DNA of 64,000 nt from Ottelia alismoides (taxonomy: Eukaryota > Streptophyta > Magnoliopsida > Alismatales > Hydrocharitaceae). Below, in pieces: positions 10,816 to 22,090 of the stretch. Positions within the stretch are counted from its first letter, which is position 1. Each line of letters starts with the position of its first letter. Both the position numbers and the translations under genes were made by a program. Under the pieces are notes generated by a model that saw only the letters and a program-made list of their open reading frames with translations, searched no databases and was not told the DNA's origin. Location of the stretch: contig JAZKJV010010622.1 of the NCBI GenBank assembly GCA_037367405.1, positions 248,001-312,000 of the forward strand, read 5' to 3'.

Positions 10816-13177
10816 TGTACCATGGCCAACTTGATGATCATACAACTGTTGATTCATTGGATGGATCATAGAGGCTGATGCTTGGACGAACATCTAAGGA
10901 GCTAGATAGAGGACTCATCAAGCATCATCAAATGATCATTAAGTGATGATCTCCAGTCTGAGTAGGAGATGGCAATCCTATCTCATATGACTGATATCTG
11001 ACTGACCTCTTGATGAAGGCCCTCTGCATGGGAATAGTGATTCAGAGGTGTCAGGTTAGTTGAGTCAATGGGTTGACTTGACGAGATCGAGATAACCAAA
11101 GACCTACGTTGAATACTGTCACAACATAGGCATGCATCCTCTGACTAGAGACAGATGTATTGCTATATGTCTGAGTATGTACATTTGGCAGACCAATAGG
11201 TTGATGACCTAATCAAGGTCTATATACCGGTGAGCTGGTGTGCATGTAAGGACATATGAGTAATGCGATCTCTCAAAGGGATCATACAGGTTCACTTGTG
11301 AACCGGGAGACATGAGCTCACTCATGAGGTATTGAGACTGAACAAATTCCTTGCATGGTCGTCGTGCTTTGGAAGCATGACATGAATTTGAAGGTAAGAT
11401 ATATGCTTTGTGAAAGCATATGATCTATACCAAATCCCGATGACCAAGATTGAGAAACTTAAATGATCTAACTCTGAAGATGAAAGTGCCAAAGTGATCT
11501 TTATCTTCAGAATGATCATGAGTCTTCTAGTATGTAGGATGCACAGATATTAGGAATACCTGAAGGGTGATTTGATCATATACGATTGTATAACCATGAC
11601 GCTTCCATTCCGAGGGAGTGATGAAACATGTTTGGATTTTAGTGACTCCTCCCATTAGAGAAGTGACCTAATCTTAGTCCATGAACTGGACATTGATCTG
11701 AATGAGATTCAGATGCAATGAGAAGATTAAGTCTACGGTCTTTATTTGATCAAGCATCAGTGGGAGGTCCATAGGATCTGGATTTGAGATATGATCTCAA
11801 CATCCAAATCACTATACGTGGAACAATACAATCGCCCTGTCCTTATCTCCAAGTATCTGAGGAGAAATAGCATTGTTCTTAAACGGTTTAAGAACAATTC
11901 CATAAGATCTAAGAAAAGAGAAGTTGGTAATTAAATGCGATTTAATTATCATGATGTATGAGAAATTATCCAATTTGATTAAATGTGATTTAATTATTTT
12001 GGATAAGAATAATGTGGATAGAAATATCCAATTATTCATAATATATTATAAATGTGATTTATAATGTATTAGAGAGAATTAATTATAATTTATATGTGTT
12101 GATTAATTATTATGTATATTGGATACACATTGTGTAATTAATTAACAATTTGAATTATATGTTGTTTTGGGTTGTGAATATGATTCACAATTTTTCCATG
12201 GCAAGAATGCAATATTCTCAAAGATAATTGTGAATTATTTTTGAAGAATAAAAACCCAATAAATTTGTTGCAAATAAATAAGAGAGATTTCAAGGAGATA
12301 TGCAATCTCATGGATTTCCATGAGATTGCAATCTCCATGAAATCTCCATGGGCGACACATCATTCCAATATGGAATGTGTGGCCGCCCACTTGGAAGGCA
12401 CATGGAGATGAAATCTCCATGTGTCTTCTCTCCTTATTTGTTGGGTTGATTTAGGATTAAATTATATTTGATTTTGTCAAATATATTTTAACCTAAATTT
12501 GTTGTTTTTGTCAACAACAATCTTAGCCATTGGATAGACATAAATCAATCTCACCCATTGATTTTATGTGTCCCATGGATTGAGATCCATGGATCCCAAA
12601 ACCCTATAAATAGAGAGGCATATTTGGCTCTCTCTTGACACATGCTATTGTAGCAAACAACTCTCTCTCTCTCTTTCTCATACTCGACAAGCCTATCTCT
12701 CCCTCTCTTCTTGGTTGCCGTCCACCTTGGTTGAGAGAATCGTCGACGCCCGCGCCATCGTGTTGCCGCTTCGACTTTCTGCGGTTCTTCGTCTTCTTGG
12801 AGTGCTTCACTCACGAAGGAGACGGTTGATTTCGTGCGACGAGATCAGGAGCAACCGTGCTTGGATCAACTTGGATTGTGAGGACACCGCGACTCATCCA
12901 CGCGCTCGCAAGCCGTTACTCCGAGAATCAGACTTGAGACAGGAGGTCTCTTTTCGTAGAGACTTGATCAACCACGCTTCAAGAGGTATTGCATTATACT
13001 TGCTATGGTTATAGATGAAACGATTTGAGAATGGTTCTCGGATCATGTGGTTTCATCGGATTAATTTTTTTTAAATTCTGCTACACCGAACAACTAGCAC
13101 GACTAGTCATTCTTCGTCGTATCCGATACGACGATCACGCTTCCGTGATGCGCTTGAGAATTTCTCCATATCCTTCA
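10816..13177 (+). repeat. Copia-type LTR, old copy, 5' end cut off by A1
   Basis: The sequence follows the Copia LTRs at 40229-42750, 52400-54881 and 60305-62814 over its length and ends ATATCCTTCA like them. It lacks the first 115 or so bases, beginning at TGTACCATGG, because A1 inserted there. It is the most diverged copy in the window. It holds a TATA box, a CT-rich start region and a hairpin at 12350-12388. Whether it was a solo LTR or part of a full element cannot be told, since the other end is off the window. Confidence 0.85.
12605..12613 (+). promoter_or_regulatory. TATA box of Copia LTR
   Basis: TATAAATAG followed by GAGAGG and then, about 45 bases on, a CT-rich tract. It lies at the same place in the LTR as the TATA boxes of the other copies. 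Confidence 0.65.
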
Positions 13178-14798
13178 CAGAGGTCACAGGATATGAGGAC
13201 CAATATCTCGACATCTTGAAGAGGAAATGTAAGTAGATTGAGGTAGAAAATACGCAATTACGTAGGATAACATACATGGACAGACACAAAGACAAATGCA
13301 AGAGCAAACCCTGAGTTCACACTCAACACGGTGAAGGACTCGAAATCGAGTCCGATTAGTCTGGTTGATTTTAAGTGTGAATTTTCAGATAAGTAGCAAA
13401 GGTTACGCGTCCTATAGGGAAGTCGGCTAAAAAGCCGGATGCGTCTCCCCTGTTTAACCGGTCGCCTTAGATACCAATACCCTTCCTTTCTTCGCTCCTA
13501 TCCCAAGTTGATGGATTCAAAGACCATGCCCCTATCTACTTGCAAGCAGGTGGAGACTGATAAGGCTGGAACTTAGCCCCGATGGGTTATTAGCAACTTG
13601 TCGCGAAGTATCGCTGGTTCACCCCTAACTACCTGTGAACAGGCGGAGGCTATTTGGTACTAGTCAATGAACCTGAAAATATTCAACTCGTGATATTTGC
13701 TAGTATCAGTTGGTACGTGATATGGAAGGCGGGGATTTGGGCTCTACCTTAAGGTGTTTACACACACTCAAGTACCCTCACTCAGCCTGAAAACAAGGTC
13801 GGGGTTACTCTCCTGCAAACAAGGGTTAATTTTAGTCAATTTTTTGGTCCAATTCAATTAGCAGTCCTGATTTTAGAGATTAGTTATCACTGATATTAAT
13901 CCACACAAGCAATCACGTCTACTGTCCAGTCCCAATTCCTTTATCCTAGGTTAGAAAATCGAGAGAGAGAGAATCCGAAAAAGCCGATGCGATCGAGAAA
14001 ACAATGATGAATGCTTGAGTAAGAATACTTATAGTGCCTCCAGCTCTCTACAATGCGGGGTGCAAGACTGAATTGAAATTTTACACTGAATGGAATGCAA
14101 GCGATGAAAAGCCGCTCCTAGACAGGCAGTTCTATTAGCGGATGAAGAATAGATAATGTTTGTCTAAGCCCTGCGGTCTAGGTGCGTCTTTTAAGTGATG
14201 TGTGGTCCTACAAAATTACGAGCACAAGCAAACACTAGAATGGCTCGAGGAGCCACTAGTGCAAGCCTATTTTAAAAATTCAACCCACACAACAAACGGG
14301 ACACGGTTCCACTATGTTTACATACACGAGAATTTTAATGGGAACCGCTGTAATGCAGACACATTTTTTTACAAGTTAATAAAAATCTTTTTGGCATCTC
14401 AACAACCAACTTGATCTACGAATCGTTGGCCTCTGATGCACTTCGAGATGCGTCGACTTCAAGAAAGACGCTCCAAGTCCACCGGGTACTCGCGTAAAAA
14501 TATAAAAAATATGTTAGAGAGAGATATACGCAGAAACGGTCAGAAAAACAATTAAATAAAAAATGGTTAATTACAAGATGGCTCGGGGGTCAGACTACCC
14601 AAGTGAATGGAAAACGTAAATCTAACTTTCTAAAGTGATCCTAAGCCATTTGCCTCCCCCAAGTCCTGCCCCAAGCCATTTGCCTCACCGACCGCCCTCC
14701 TCCGTCGTCTATGCCCAGCTGCGCCGGCATCGACCCCGCTATGCGCCCATCTCCTGAATCTCCCTCGACGCACGAGGGCGCACACATCCGCGTGCTAG
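13178..14798 (-). other. A2 leader and first codons of gag
   Basis: This is the minus-strand leader of Athila-like element A2, homologous to the A1 leader. At its low end a methionine codon (13214-13212) opens a short frame, MSRYWSSYPVTS, broken at 13177 by the Copia LTR. This is probably the gag start, though it is too short to be sure. The part next to the primer site (14685-14801) is an inverted copy of A2 LTR sequence and is described separately. I see no other gene here. Confidence 0.65.
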
Positions 14799-14801
14799 TC
14801 C
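14685..14801 (-). repeat. Inverted copy of A2 LTR segment next to the primer site
   Basis: About 117 bases match the reverse complement of 16570-16689 with about a dozen substitutions and one 3-base gap. Shared exact blocks include CATCTCCTGAATCTCCCTCG and CACATCCGCGTGCTAGTCCC. In A1 the leader text ending TTTGCCTCCCC joins the primer site directly, so this block is an insertion specific to A2. Confidence 0.85.
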
Positions 14802-14816
14802 CCGGCAACGGCGCCA
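14799..14816 (-). promoter_or_regulatory. A2 primer binding site for tRNA-Asp
   Basis: The minus strand reads TGGCGCCGTTGCCGGGGA, a perfect 18-base complement of the 3' end of plant tRNA-Asp. It starts two bases inside the LTR end at 14819. This is the usual primer of Athila and Tat type elements. Confidence 0.92.
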
Positions 14817-14818
14817 TT

Positions 14819-17800
14819 TGACGAATCTGAAATCTACCCTTTTATGGTGTCTAATTGACTATTTCATTGCAGTCGGATAAATACAGATGATAAAAAATAA
14901 CCGCAAGGATCGAAGAATCGTCGAATGATTTAACGCGCGGTTTTATATTTGTTTAGCCTCGGCAAGCCCCAGGGTCGACTCAAGGAGGCAAAGGAACAAC
15001 TCAAGATCAGATTAGAGGGATTAGATTGTGGTTTTCCTAGTAAGATTTTTTTAAAATTTTTTATGCAATAGAATGCCAAATGCAATGATGCGAAGGAACT
15101 AGGTTATTAAGAAAATCAACAACTTAGTCGAATTTAATTTTAATCAGAAATTAGTTCAAATTAGCCAAGTAATATTTTTCACAAGAACCTAATCTAACAA
15201 GGAATGCAAAATGTATTTTTTTGGACTTTTTGGATTTAAGATGCACAAATGGAAAATGCAAACTTTTTGGGGGGTTTTATGCAATTTTTCATGCAAATGT
15301 TATGCAAAAATTATGAAAAATTTATTGGAATTTAAACATTATGAAATGAAGCTACACTAATATTTTTGGAATTTTCTAACCCTTTTTAATTTTTTTATGA
15401 ATTTCTTACTGAAAATAGAGCAACTGTAAGTATTTAATTTCTAATAAATCCATGAAGTTAAATTATCCACATAATGATTTATCTCAAACAGATATTTTAA
15501 AAAGGAATCCAATAGACTTGAAATTTCTCAAAAATATTATTCGTGGATTTAATTAAAAATCAATTAAAGAAATCACTCTATAATTTATTTTTTACACAAG
15601 ACAACTCCTAATTGGACAAAATTTGGACTATAATTAAAGCACACTTAGATGCATCGTTCACATTTTTTCGCAATTTTTGGAGCAATAAATGAACACGTGC
15701 GAATTTCAGAGCTTAAAAGGGTAAAATATCTGTGATTTACAATCTCTGATTTTTAATAAATACTATGATCATCACAAAAATGCAAATAAATAGCCACAAG
15801 GTAAAGATTTAATTTCTCTACAAAATGTTATTTTTGGTTGAATAAAATGATGCTATTTTGATGTCCAAATTAACATGCAAACTCAGGGTTGTTTTTGCAA
15901 AACTGAAAGTGAAATAAGTGGACTGAAATTGAGCCTAAGGCACTTTTGCAAATGAAATACCTTAAAGGACAGACTATGCAATTTTTAAACCTAAAATAAG
16001 AATAGAAAATGGACCTTTTCTTTTCCTTTCTTCCCACGCAAGGGCAGCTAGGGCTAGAGGCATGAGCGTCTAGGGCATCACGCGCAAGGAGGCGGCGGCG
16101 CACGGGCGCGCAGCGAGGCGGTTGGGCAGCGCGGGCACGCAACGCTAGAGGGGCTAAGCGCAGGCGGTCGGGCGGTGGTCGGCGTCGCGGGGCGCTACAT
16201 CCGGGCGGGGCTTCTGGCGACTGTTGAGCGGAGGTCGCCCTAGCGGCTCGAGGTGGGCAGCGAGCTGGCAAGGTCGATGGAACGTGGAGGCGCAGAACAG
16301 TCGGCGGTGGCGCAACGCCGCTGCTGGAGGTGGGTGGCGTTGAGCGGCGGCTACGGGGAGGCGTACGAAGGATGGGGTGGAAGGTCGGGTGTTGGAGGGT
16401 GGCTCGCTGGAGCTGGGCTGAGCGGGGCGCGCGGCGGCCTGAGGCGGGGAGCGCATGACGCGCTCGCGGATGGCAGGGATGGAGAGAGGCCGTGGGCGCG
16501 ACGCGCGGCCGAGGGCGGCGCGCTGGCCGTGGCTGGTGCGGGTTCTGCACGAAGGGGCGGCGCCACTGGTAGGGACTAGCACGCGGATGTGCGTGCCCTT
16601 GTGCGTCGAGGGAGATTCAGGAGATGGGTGCGTGGCAGGGTCGATGTCGGCACAGCTGGGCAAAGACGGTGGAGGAGGGTGGTCGGTGAGGAGATTGACG
16701 GCCGGCGATGACTTGGAGGAGGGCCGGTAGAGGGCCGTCCAAGGATGCAACTCCTGTGACCCTTATTATTATTTTTTGATTTTTTTCTTTGTAATTTTTT
16801 TGTGATTTTCTTTGTAAACAAGAAATAGAAAATGCAATGGATGAGTGGGTGTGTGATTTTTGTGATTTGGATGTGGTAAAAACAAAGAAGATGGTGATTG
16901 TGATTTTGATGGTGTGTTTGGTGATTAACAACAAGGAATAAAATTGTGAGATAAAAAAAATGAAATGACAAGATGAAGATAGAGGACTTACCTGCGGTTC
17001 GTCTGATTGTGGAGCCACGGTGTGCGGCTTCCGTCGTGGCCTCGAGAAGGATCGCAGAATCATCCAAAGCTAAGCAAGTACAATTGGATCTCGCGACGCG
17101 GCAATGGTGATGCCGCGGATCTCGCCTTGAGGTTGTCGTCGCTCGACTCGTCTCCTACAACTGTCACCTGAAGGTTAAAGGGGCTCGACCTCACTTCTCT
17201 CGAAATCAACGGATGATGGAAAATGATGGAGGGGATGAGAATATAAAGAGGATGGGGGAAGTTAGAAAAGAGGTGGAGAAGATGGAGTAGTGGGGAGTTG
17301 AAGGCTTGGAGTGGAAGACAAGTAAGGGGAGAAGAGGTAAAAGGGAGAAAAATAATTTATTAATAAAATAATATAATAGGCTACTAAAAATGATTAAAAT
17401 ACTAATAGTAAAATAATAATAATAATAATAAATTTGAAAATAGTAAAAATAAATCCGAAAATAAAAAATTGGGGTAACATGTGGCAGCTTTAGGAGCGGC
17501 CACATGTCGCTCCTAGAAAATTTAAAAAATTAAATGTAAAGAAAAAAACAAAAGAAATAACAAAAATGATGAAATCAAAAAGTGGTCAACACAAAAGTTG
17601 CTCGTCTCGATGAGATCTACAACTTTCGTTAAGAGCCGAATATCAAAGGAAGTGATCTGTAGAAAAATGTATTTTTGGGTGGTACCTTATAGATATAAAA
17701 TATCGCATTTTATCTTTTGTAATTTTTTTGTCATTTTTCAATAAGAGAAAAATCAAAATAAAATTAGAATAAATATGAGAAGAATATTTACAACTTAATC

Positions 17801-18371
17801 TAATTTTTTGGATTTTTAATAATTAAGAAAATGAAATGGTAAAATACATGGGCAAAACGGTCAATATGTACAATATACAAAAGGGGCCCAAATCCCAAGT
17901 TTTGCATACGAGCTCCGATTTTAATGAAATTGGTCTTTTTTCAAAGATCTTTGAATGTATATTACTTTAAAAGTGATTAGACCTAATTCGAAGGTTGTAT
18001 GAGAGAGATATATGCATTTTAACGTCTAAGGTCTTCAATTGGGTTTGGGGTTTTATTGGGTAATTTTACAAGTTAGAATTTTTTGATATTTTTCTTTAAT
18101 TAGTGTTAGTAATATATACATTTAGAATTGATTTTATTGGATTCGGAGTTAGTATAAAATATATACAAATAGGTGAAATATGGTGAATATACAAGTGACT
18201 ATTTACAAGTGAATTTGGTTTCTTATTTTATGTAATATGAATGCTAAAATGCAGATGTTATCAATACATGCATGAATGCTAATTATGCAATATAAGTGGA
18301 AATATGCACCTAATTACTCGTGAACAAAGCTCTATTTTCAACTTTTAGAGTCATGAATCACAGATTCATCA
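14819..18371 (-). repeat. A2 5' LTR (3.55 kb)
   Basis: The minus strand starts TGATGAATC at 18371 and ends GATTCGTCA at 14819. The U5-side block near 14957-15001 is shared with A1 and A3. A GC-rich island of about 700 bases (16030-16750) sits in an AT-rich LTR and contains long overlapping frames on both strands, which I do not regard as genes. The outer end joins A3 gag at 18372, so A2 inserted into A3. The first five bases beyond (gtagt) should be the target duplication, repeated next to the missing 3' LTR. Confidence 0.9.
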
Positions 18372-19960
18372 GTAGTCAAGACGACAACCTTTCGCTTCAG
18401 CCTTCAAGATAAGGCTCTCTATTGGGTCGACCACCTAGGGAAGGTAGTCATGACCTGGGAGGAGCTGATGTCTGCATTTCTCCATAAGTTCTATCCTCCC
18501 GGTCGTTTGAACCAGATGTGTGCTCGTATCTCCAGTTTTTGCCAGCAACCCCACGAGACTATCCATGAAGCGTGGGAAAGATTCAAGGATCTCCAGGAGA
18601 AATGCCCCCACCATGAAATATCGAAAACTAGACTCGTACAACATTTCTTTGGAGGGCTCACACTTGAGAGCCAAAGACTTGTTGATTCCGCTTGCGGCGG
18701 TTCTCAATTCAACAAGGATGAGGACGTGGTGTGGAATGTCTTCGAGGAAATGGCTGAAGGAGAAGCCGCTCGATCCTCGTCCCGAATATACATGATGGTG
18801 CCAACCACCATCAGCAAGCCAGTGAACATGGCTTCTCACACCGAAGATAAGGATGAGAGCTCCAACTTGAGCATCATTGGGAGCCATTTGTCTAAGGTGG
18901 ATATCATTGAGAAGAGGTTGCAGGACCTCGAGAAATTGTCAGTCATTGAGAAGAGGACCCAGAGCTTGGAAAAGCTCGACGTGATTTCCCAGCAGCTAGA
19001 GCAGCTCGTCCGCGCTTTGAATGCCAACATGTGCAACGTTGTGTCTACTATTGCCGAGATGACATCTGAGAAGAAGGAGCCTACGCTATATCAATCCCCT
19101 CAGCCAACGCCACTGCAGCCCTATCCTATACAGCACGTATACTACGTGCATGTCCCGGAGCAGCCCCCCGCAGTCGCAAACACAGATGGTTGTATATCAG
19201 CCAGAGTCCCAGCCAGCCTACTCCGAGCAGTTCTCTCCACCCCCGCCGATGATCCAGGAAATCAATGGTGTATGAAATAACGAAGTGCAACTGACCCGTT
19301 TTCAGGGACATCCCCAGGGTCAAAACATGGGCAACATGCCCTATCACCAGCCACAACAGGGTGGGAGACCATTCTAGCCCTCGTACCAGTACCAACCTCC
19401 GTCTCAGGGAAACACCTGGAGGCAGAATTATCAGCATGGTCCTCAGCAGTCGGATACCACGGACAAGGATATCATCAGCAGCCGGCTACTACGTATCACC
19501 AGAACTCACAGTATTCCTCCAACCCTCCTCCTCACCAATTCTCTCAAGGTTACCAGTCGCAGTCTCATCCGTCATACCAGCATGGGGATTCTTCTGAGAT
19601 TGTACCGGTTAATCCAGCCCTGACATGCCTTGAACAACTGATGAAGAATATGGTTGAGATGAACCCGAAGGTCGACGACTTGATGGCTGTGAAAACAGCC
19701 ATCCCTGCTCAAGTCGAGGCAAATCCGAACAACTTCCGACGCAAGGAGCAGGTAGCAGGCAATGTCCAACCCGATTCAGGTAAATTAAATTGTTTTTATC
19801 TAATGTTGTTACTCTTAGGAGCAGTAGGACACTCCATCCATCAGCTAATGCGAAGGGAAAGCATCTTGCATCTGAAGGTGAATCGTCAGCCAGGCCAACG
19901 CCAGGGCCACAAAGCATATTTGGAGCAGCACCGTCAACCAAAAAATCACAAAAAATGAAG
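18372..19960 (+). pseudogene. A3 gag, 5' truncated
   Basis: The frame is open from the A2 junction to about 19280. It begins inside the gag core (FSLQDKALYWVDHLGKVV, then TWEELMSAFLHKFYPPGRLN, CQQPHETIHEAWERFKDLQE and VQHFFGGLTLESQRLVDSAC). A heptad-like stretch around 18890-19020 (repeated IEKR and LEKL) suggests a short coiled coil. Near 19165 the frame shifts by one, and the Pro/Gln-rich tail continues in another frame to about 19600. A gag tail block (LEQLMKNMVEMNPKVDDL) then appears near 19630-19690. No zinc knuckle is seen. The gene would form the particle shell, but this copy is dead. Confidence 0.85.
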
Positions 19961-20453
19961 AAAACAACAAAACACAAAAAGATAGCCGCAACCCCGGTGG
20001 AGATAGGCCAGCATTAGAGATGTCTGCATCTGCTACAGAGCCAACTACGGACAGAAGGAATCATGCACCTGCAACGGGTCCAACGCCAGCACCTGAAGCC
20101 AAGGTTGCCGTTTTTGGTCCACATCTTGTAGATGATTCTATTCCTTTTTGCCATCTACTTGTAAACAACAATATGGACAATACTTTGAATGACATTGTGA
20201 AGAGTTTGTAAATATTCCTTTTATAGAAGCAATGAAAAAACACAAAAAAATGAAAAAATTGAAAAATGCTTTGTCTGATCCTGCTATCATAGAAATTTTT
20301 CAGAATATGGTATTAAACATGCCATTGATGAAAGCTCTTGAGTACATACCAGTTGTAAAGAAAGGATTGAAAGATGCATGTACCACCAAGCGCAGGCCTC
20401 ACCCTCACAATTCCAGGAACAAAGGTGGCAAGTCCTAAAAGCATATCCTCACA
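19961..20453 (+). pseudogene. A3 gag-protease linker, decayed
   Basis: Short frames on the sense strand give peptide blocks related to the A1 linker. DSIPFCHLLVNNNMDN and FIEAMKKHKKMKK lie at about 20135-20250. ALSDPAIIEIFQNMV follows near 20265, which is comparable in position to the A1 segment before its protease. Frame changes prevent a single translation. There is no independent gene. Confidence 0.5.
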
Positions 20454-21263
20454 ATGTCCAGAGTTAATGCCATCATCAACCTCCCGGATAAAAAGCCCGA
20501 TATGGGAGCACCTCTTGTGCGCTGTCAGATGTTTAATCAGGAATTTGAACGAACACTTCTCAACAGCGGGTCTTCTGTCAACTTAATGCCAGCTTCACTA
20601 CTTACAGAATTCAGGCTAGGGCCGCTCAAGCCTTCAAAGATGATTCTGCAGTTTGCAGACAAATCAGTTAAGCGGCCTAGGAGCCTGTTAAAGGACGTGA
20701 TAGTCACGGTTCAGGGAAAGCAGTTCCCGGCCGATTTTGTGGTGCTAGATATGGATGTCCCCGCTCCATTGATCCTCACCCCAATCATACTTGGACGACC
20801 ATTCCTGCGGGCGTCGAACGCAGTAGTAAATTATAGGACTGGAGAAATCACTTTTGGCACTGGCAATGAAACAATTAGAGTGGAGACCCTGCCTGAGGGA
20901 GCACCAGCAGAACGAACATCTACATCATGCGCAAGGGTGATTGAGTATTCTGATGACTGCGACTTTCTGGTAGAAATTCAAGACACCAACTTATTCTTTG
21001 ATGACAATGAGATCCATGAACTCCTCTGCCCTGAGGAGGGATTGGAGATCGCAGTCGACTTTCCCCTTATCAATCAGGATGAGGAACTCGCTAATGTGCT
21101 GAATGAGACTTCTGTGGGGGTGATGTGCCTTCAAAATCAAGAGCAAATTGTTGAAAAGTCTGGTGATGAAGAGGAAATTATCGACACATTCTATCAAGAT
21201 TTGAGAGAAGAGGCAGAATTGAGTATGGTGGACACCGAACAGATGAAAGAATCTCCGCCATAA
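20454..21263 (+). pseudogene. A3 protease region
   Basis: This is a 269-codon open stretch. Residues 20-110 are the retropepsin-like domain. The active-site segment reads RTLLNSGSSVNLMP with Asn where the catalytic Asp is expected (A1 has Asp there). LQFADKSVKRPRSLLKD, FVVLDMD and ILGRPFLRASNAVV follow. The remainder is an acidic linker toward RT (for example DDCDFLVEIQD and DEEEIIDTFYQD). The missing catalytic Asp would inactivate it as a protease. Confidence 0.88.
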
Positions 21264-21779
21264 CTAATTGCTGAAGTCACTGCTGAAGCAGCCCCATCCC
21301 CACCAGAATTGAAACCCTTGCCCTCCAACATGAAATATGCCTTTCTTGCGGGAGAACCAAACATGTACCCAGTCATTATCAATGCACACCTGACCAAAGA
21401 TCAAGAATCTCATCTGATGGAGGTTCTTGAACGCAACCGCAAGGCGATAGGCTGGCGAACTTCGGATCTCCATGGGATTAATCCATCACTATGCTCGCAT
21501 CACATTTTTTTGGAAGAAGATTACAAGCCCTCTTGAGAACATCAGAGAAGATTAAATCCTAATCTACGGGAGGTTGTTATGAAGGAGATTCAGAAATGGT
21601 GTGACGCAGGATTCATCTATCCCATCTCTGACAGCAAATGGGTGAGCCCTCTACATGTGGTGCCAAAGTAATCATGGATCACCATTGTGATAAATGACAA
21701 AGGAGAGGAGGTCGCAACCAGAGTACCCACATCTTGGTGAGTATGCGTGGACTATAGAAGACTTAACCTCGCCACCAAG
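21264..21779 (+). pseudogene. A3 reverse transcriptase, first half
   Basis: Linker and RT fingers: LKPLPSNMKYAFLAG, LERNRKAIGWRTSDLHGINP, then RRLNPNLREVVMKEIQKWCD, FIYPISDSKWVSPLHVV and VCVDYRRLNLATK. Stops interrupt it near 21535, 21670 and 21738; two of these are TGA at arginine positions, consistent with CGA to TGA. The frame stops at the Copia insertion after 21779 and resumes at 32193 after the duplicated ccaag (32188-32192). Confidence 0.9.
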
Positions 21780-22090
21780 TGAAGGATATTGAGTATCCTT
21801 AAGCGCATCACGGAAGCGTGTCGATCGCATCATATGCAATCGGAGCAACTAGTCGCACTAGTCGCTAGATGCAGCGGAAATTAAATTTTTTTAAACTAAA
21901 GATGAAACCACATCTTGGTGAGTATGCGTGGACTATAGAAGACTTAACCTCGCCACCAAGTGAAGGATATTGAGTATCCTTAAGCGCATCACGGAAGCGT
22001 GTCGATCGCATCATATGCAATCGGAGCAACTAGTCGCACTAGTCGCTAGATGCAGCGGAAATTAAATTTTTTAAACTAAAGATGAAACCA
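21728..22090. repeat. 181-bp tandem duplication across a TE junction
   Basis: The text from 21728 (ccacatcttggtgag) through the first 130 bases of the Copia LTR is repeated from 21909, offset 181, with one T less in a T-run. The unit joins A3 RT sequence to the Copia LTR end, so it arose after the Copia insertion. A 6-base match, ccacat, occurs at both breakpoints. Confidence 0.92.

Noticed and set aside
14799..14816. Eighteen bases identical to the 3' end of tRNA-Asp on the plus strand
   Set aside because: No tRNA body precedes it; position at the LTR edge shows it is a primer binding site.
16154..16750. Long overlapping frames on both strands, rich in Arg, Pro, Ala and Gly
   Set aside because: They lie in a GC-rich island of an LTR, occur in several frames at once and show no domain.
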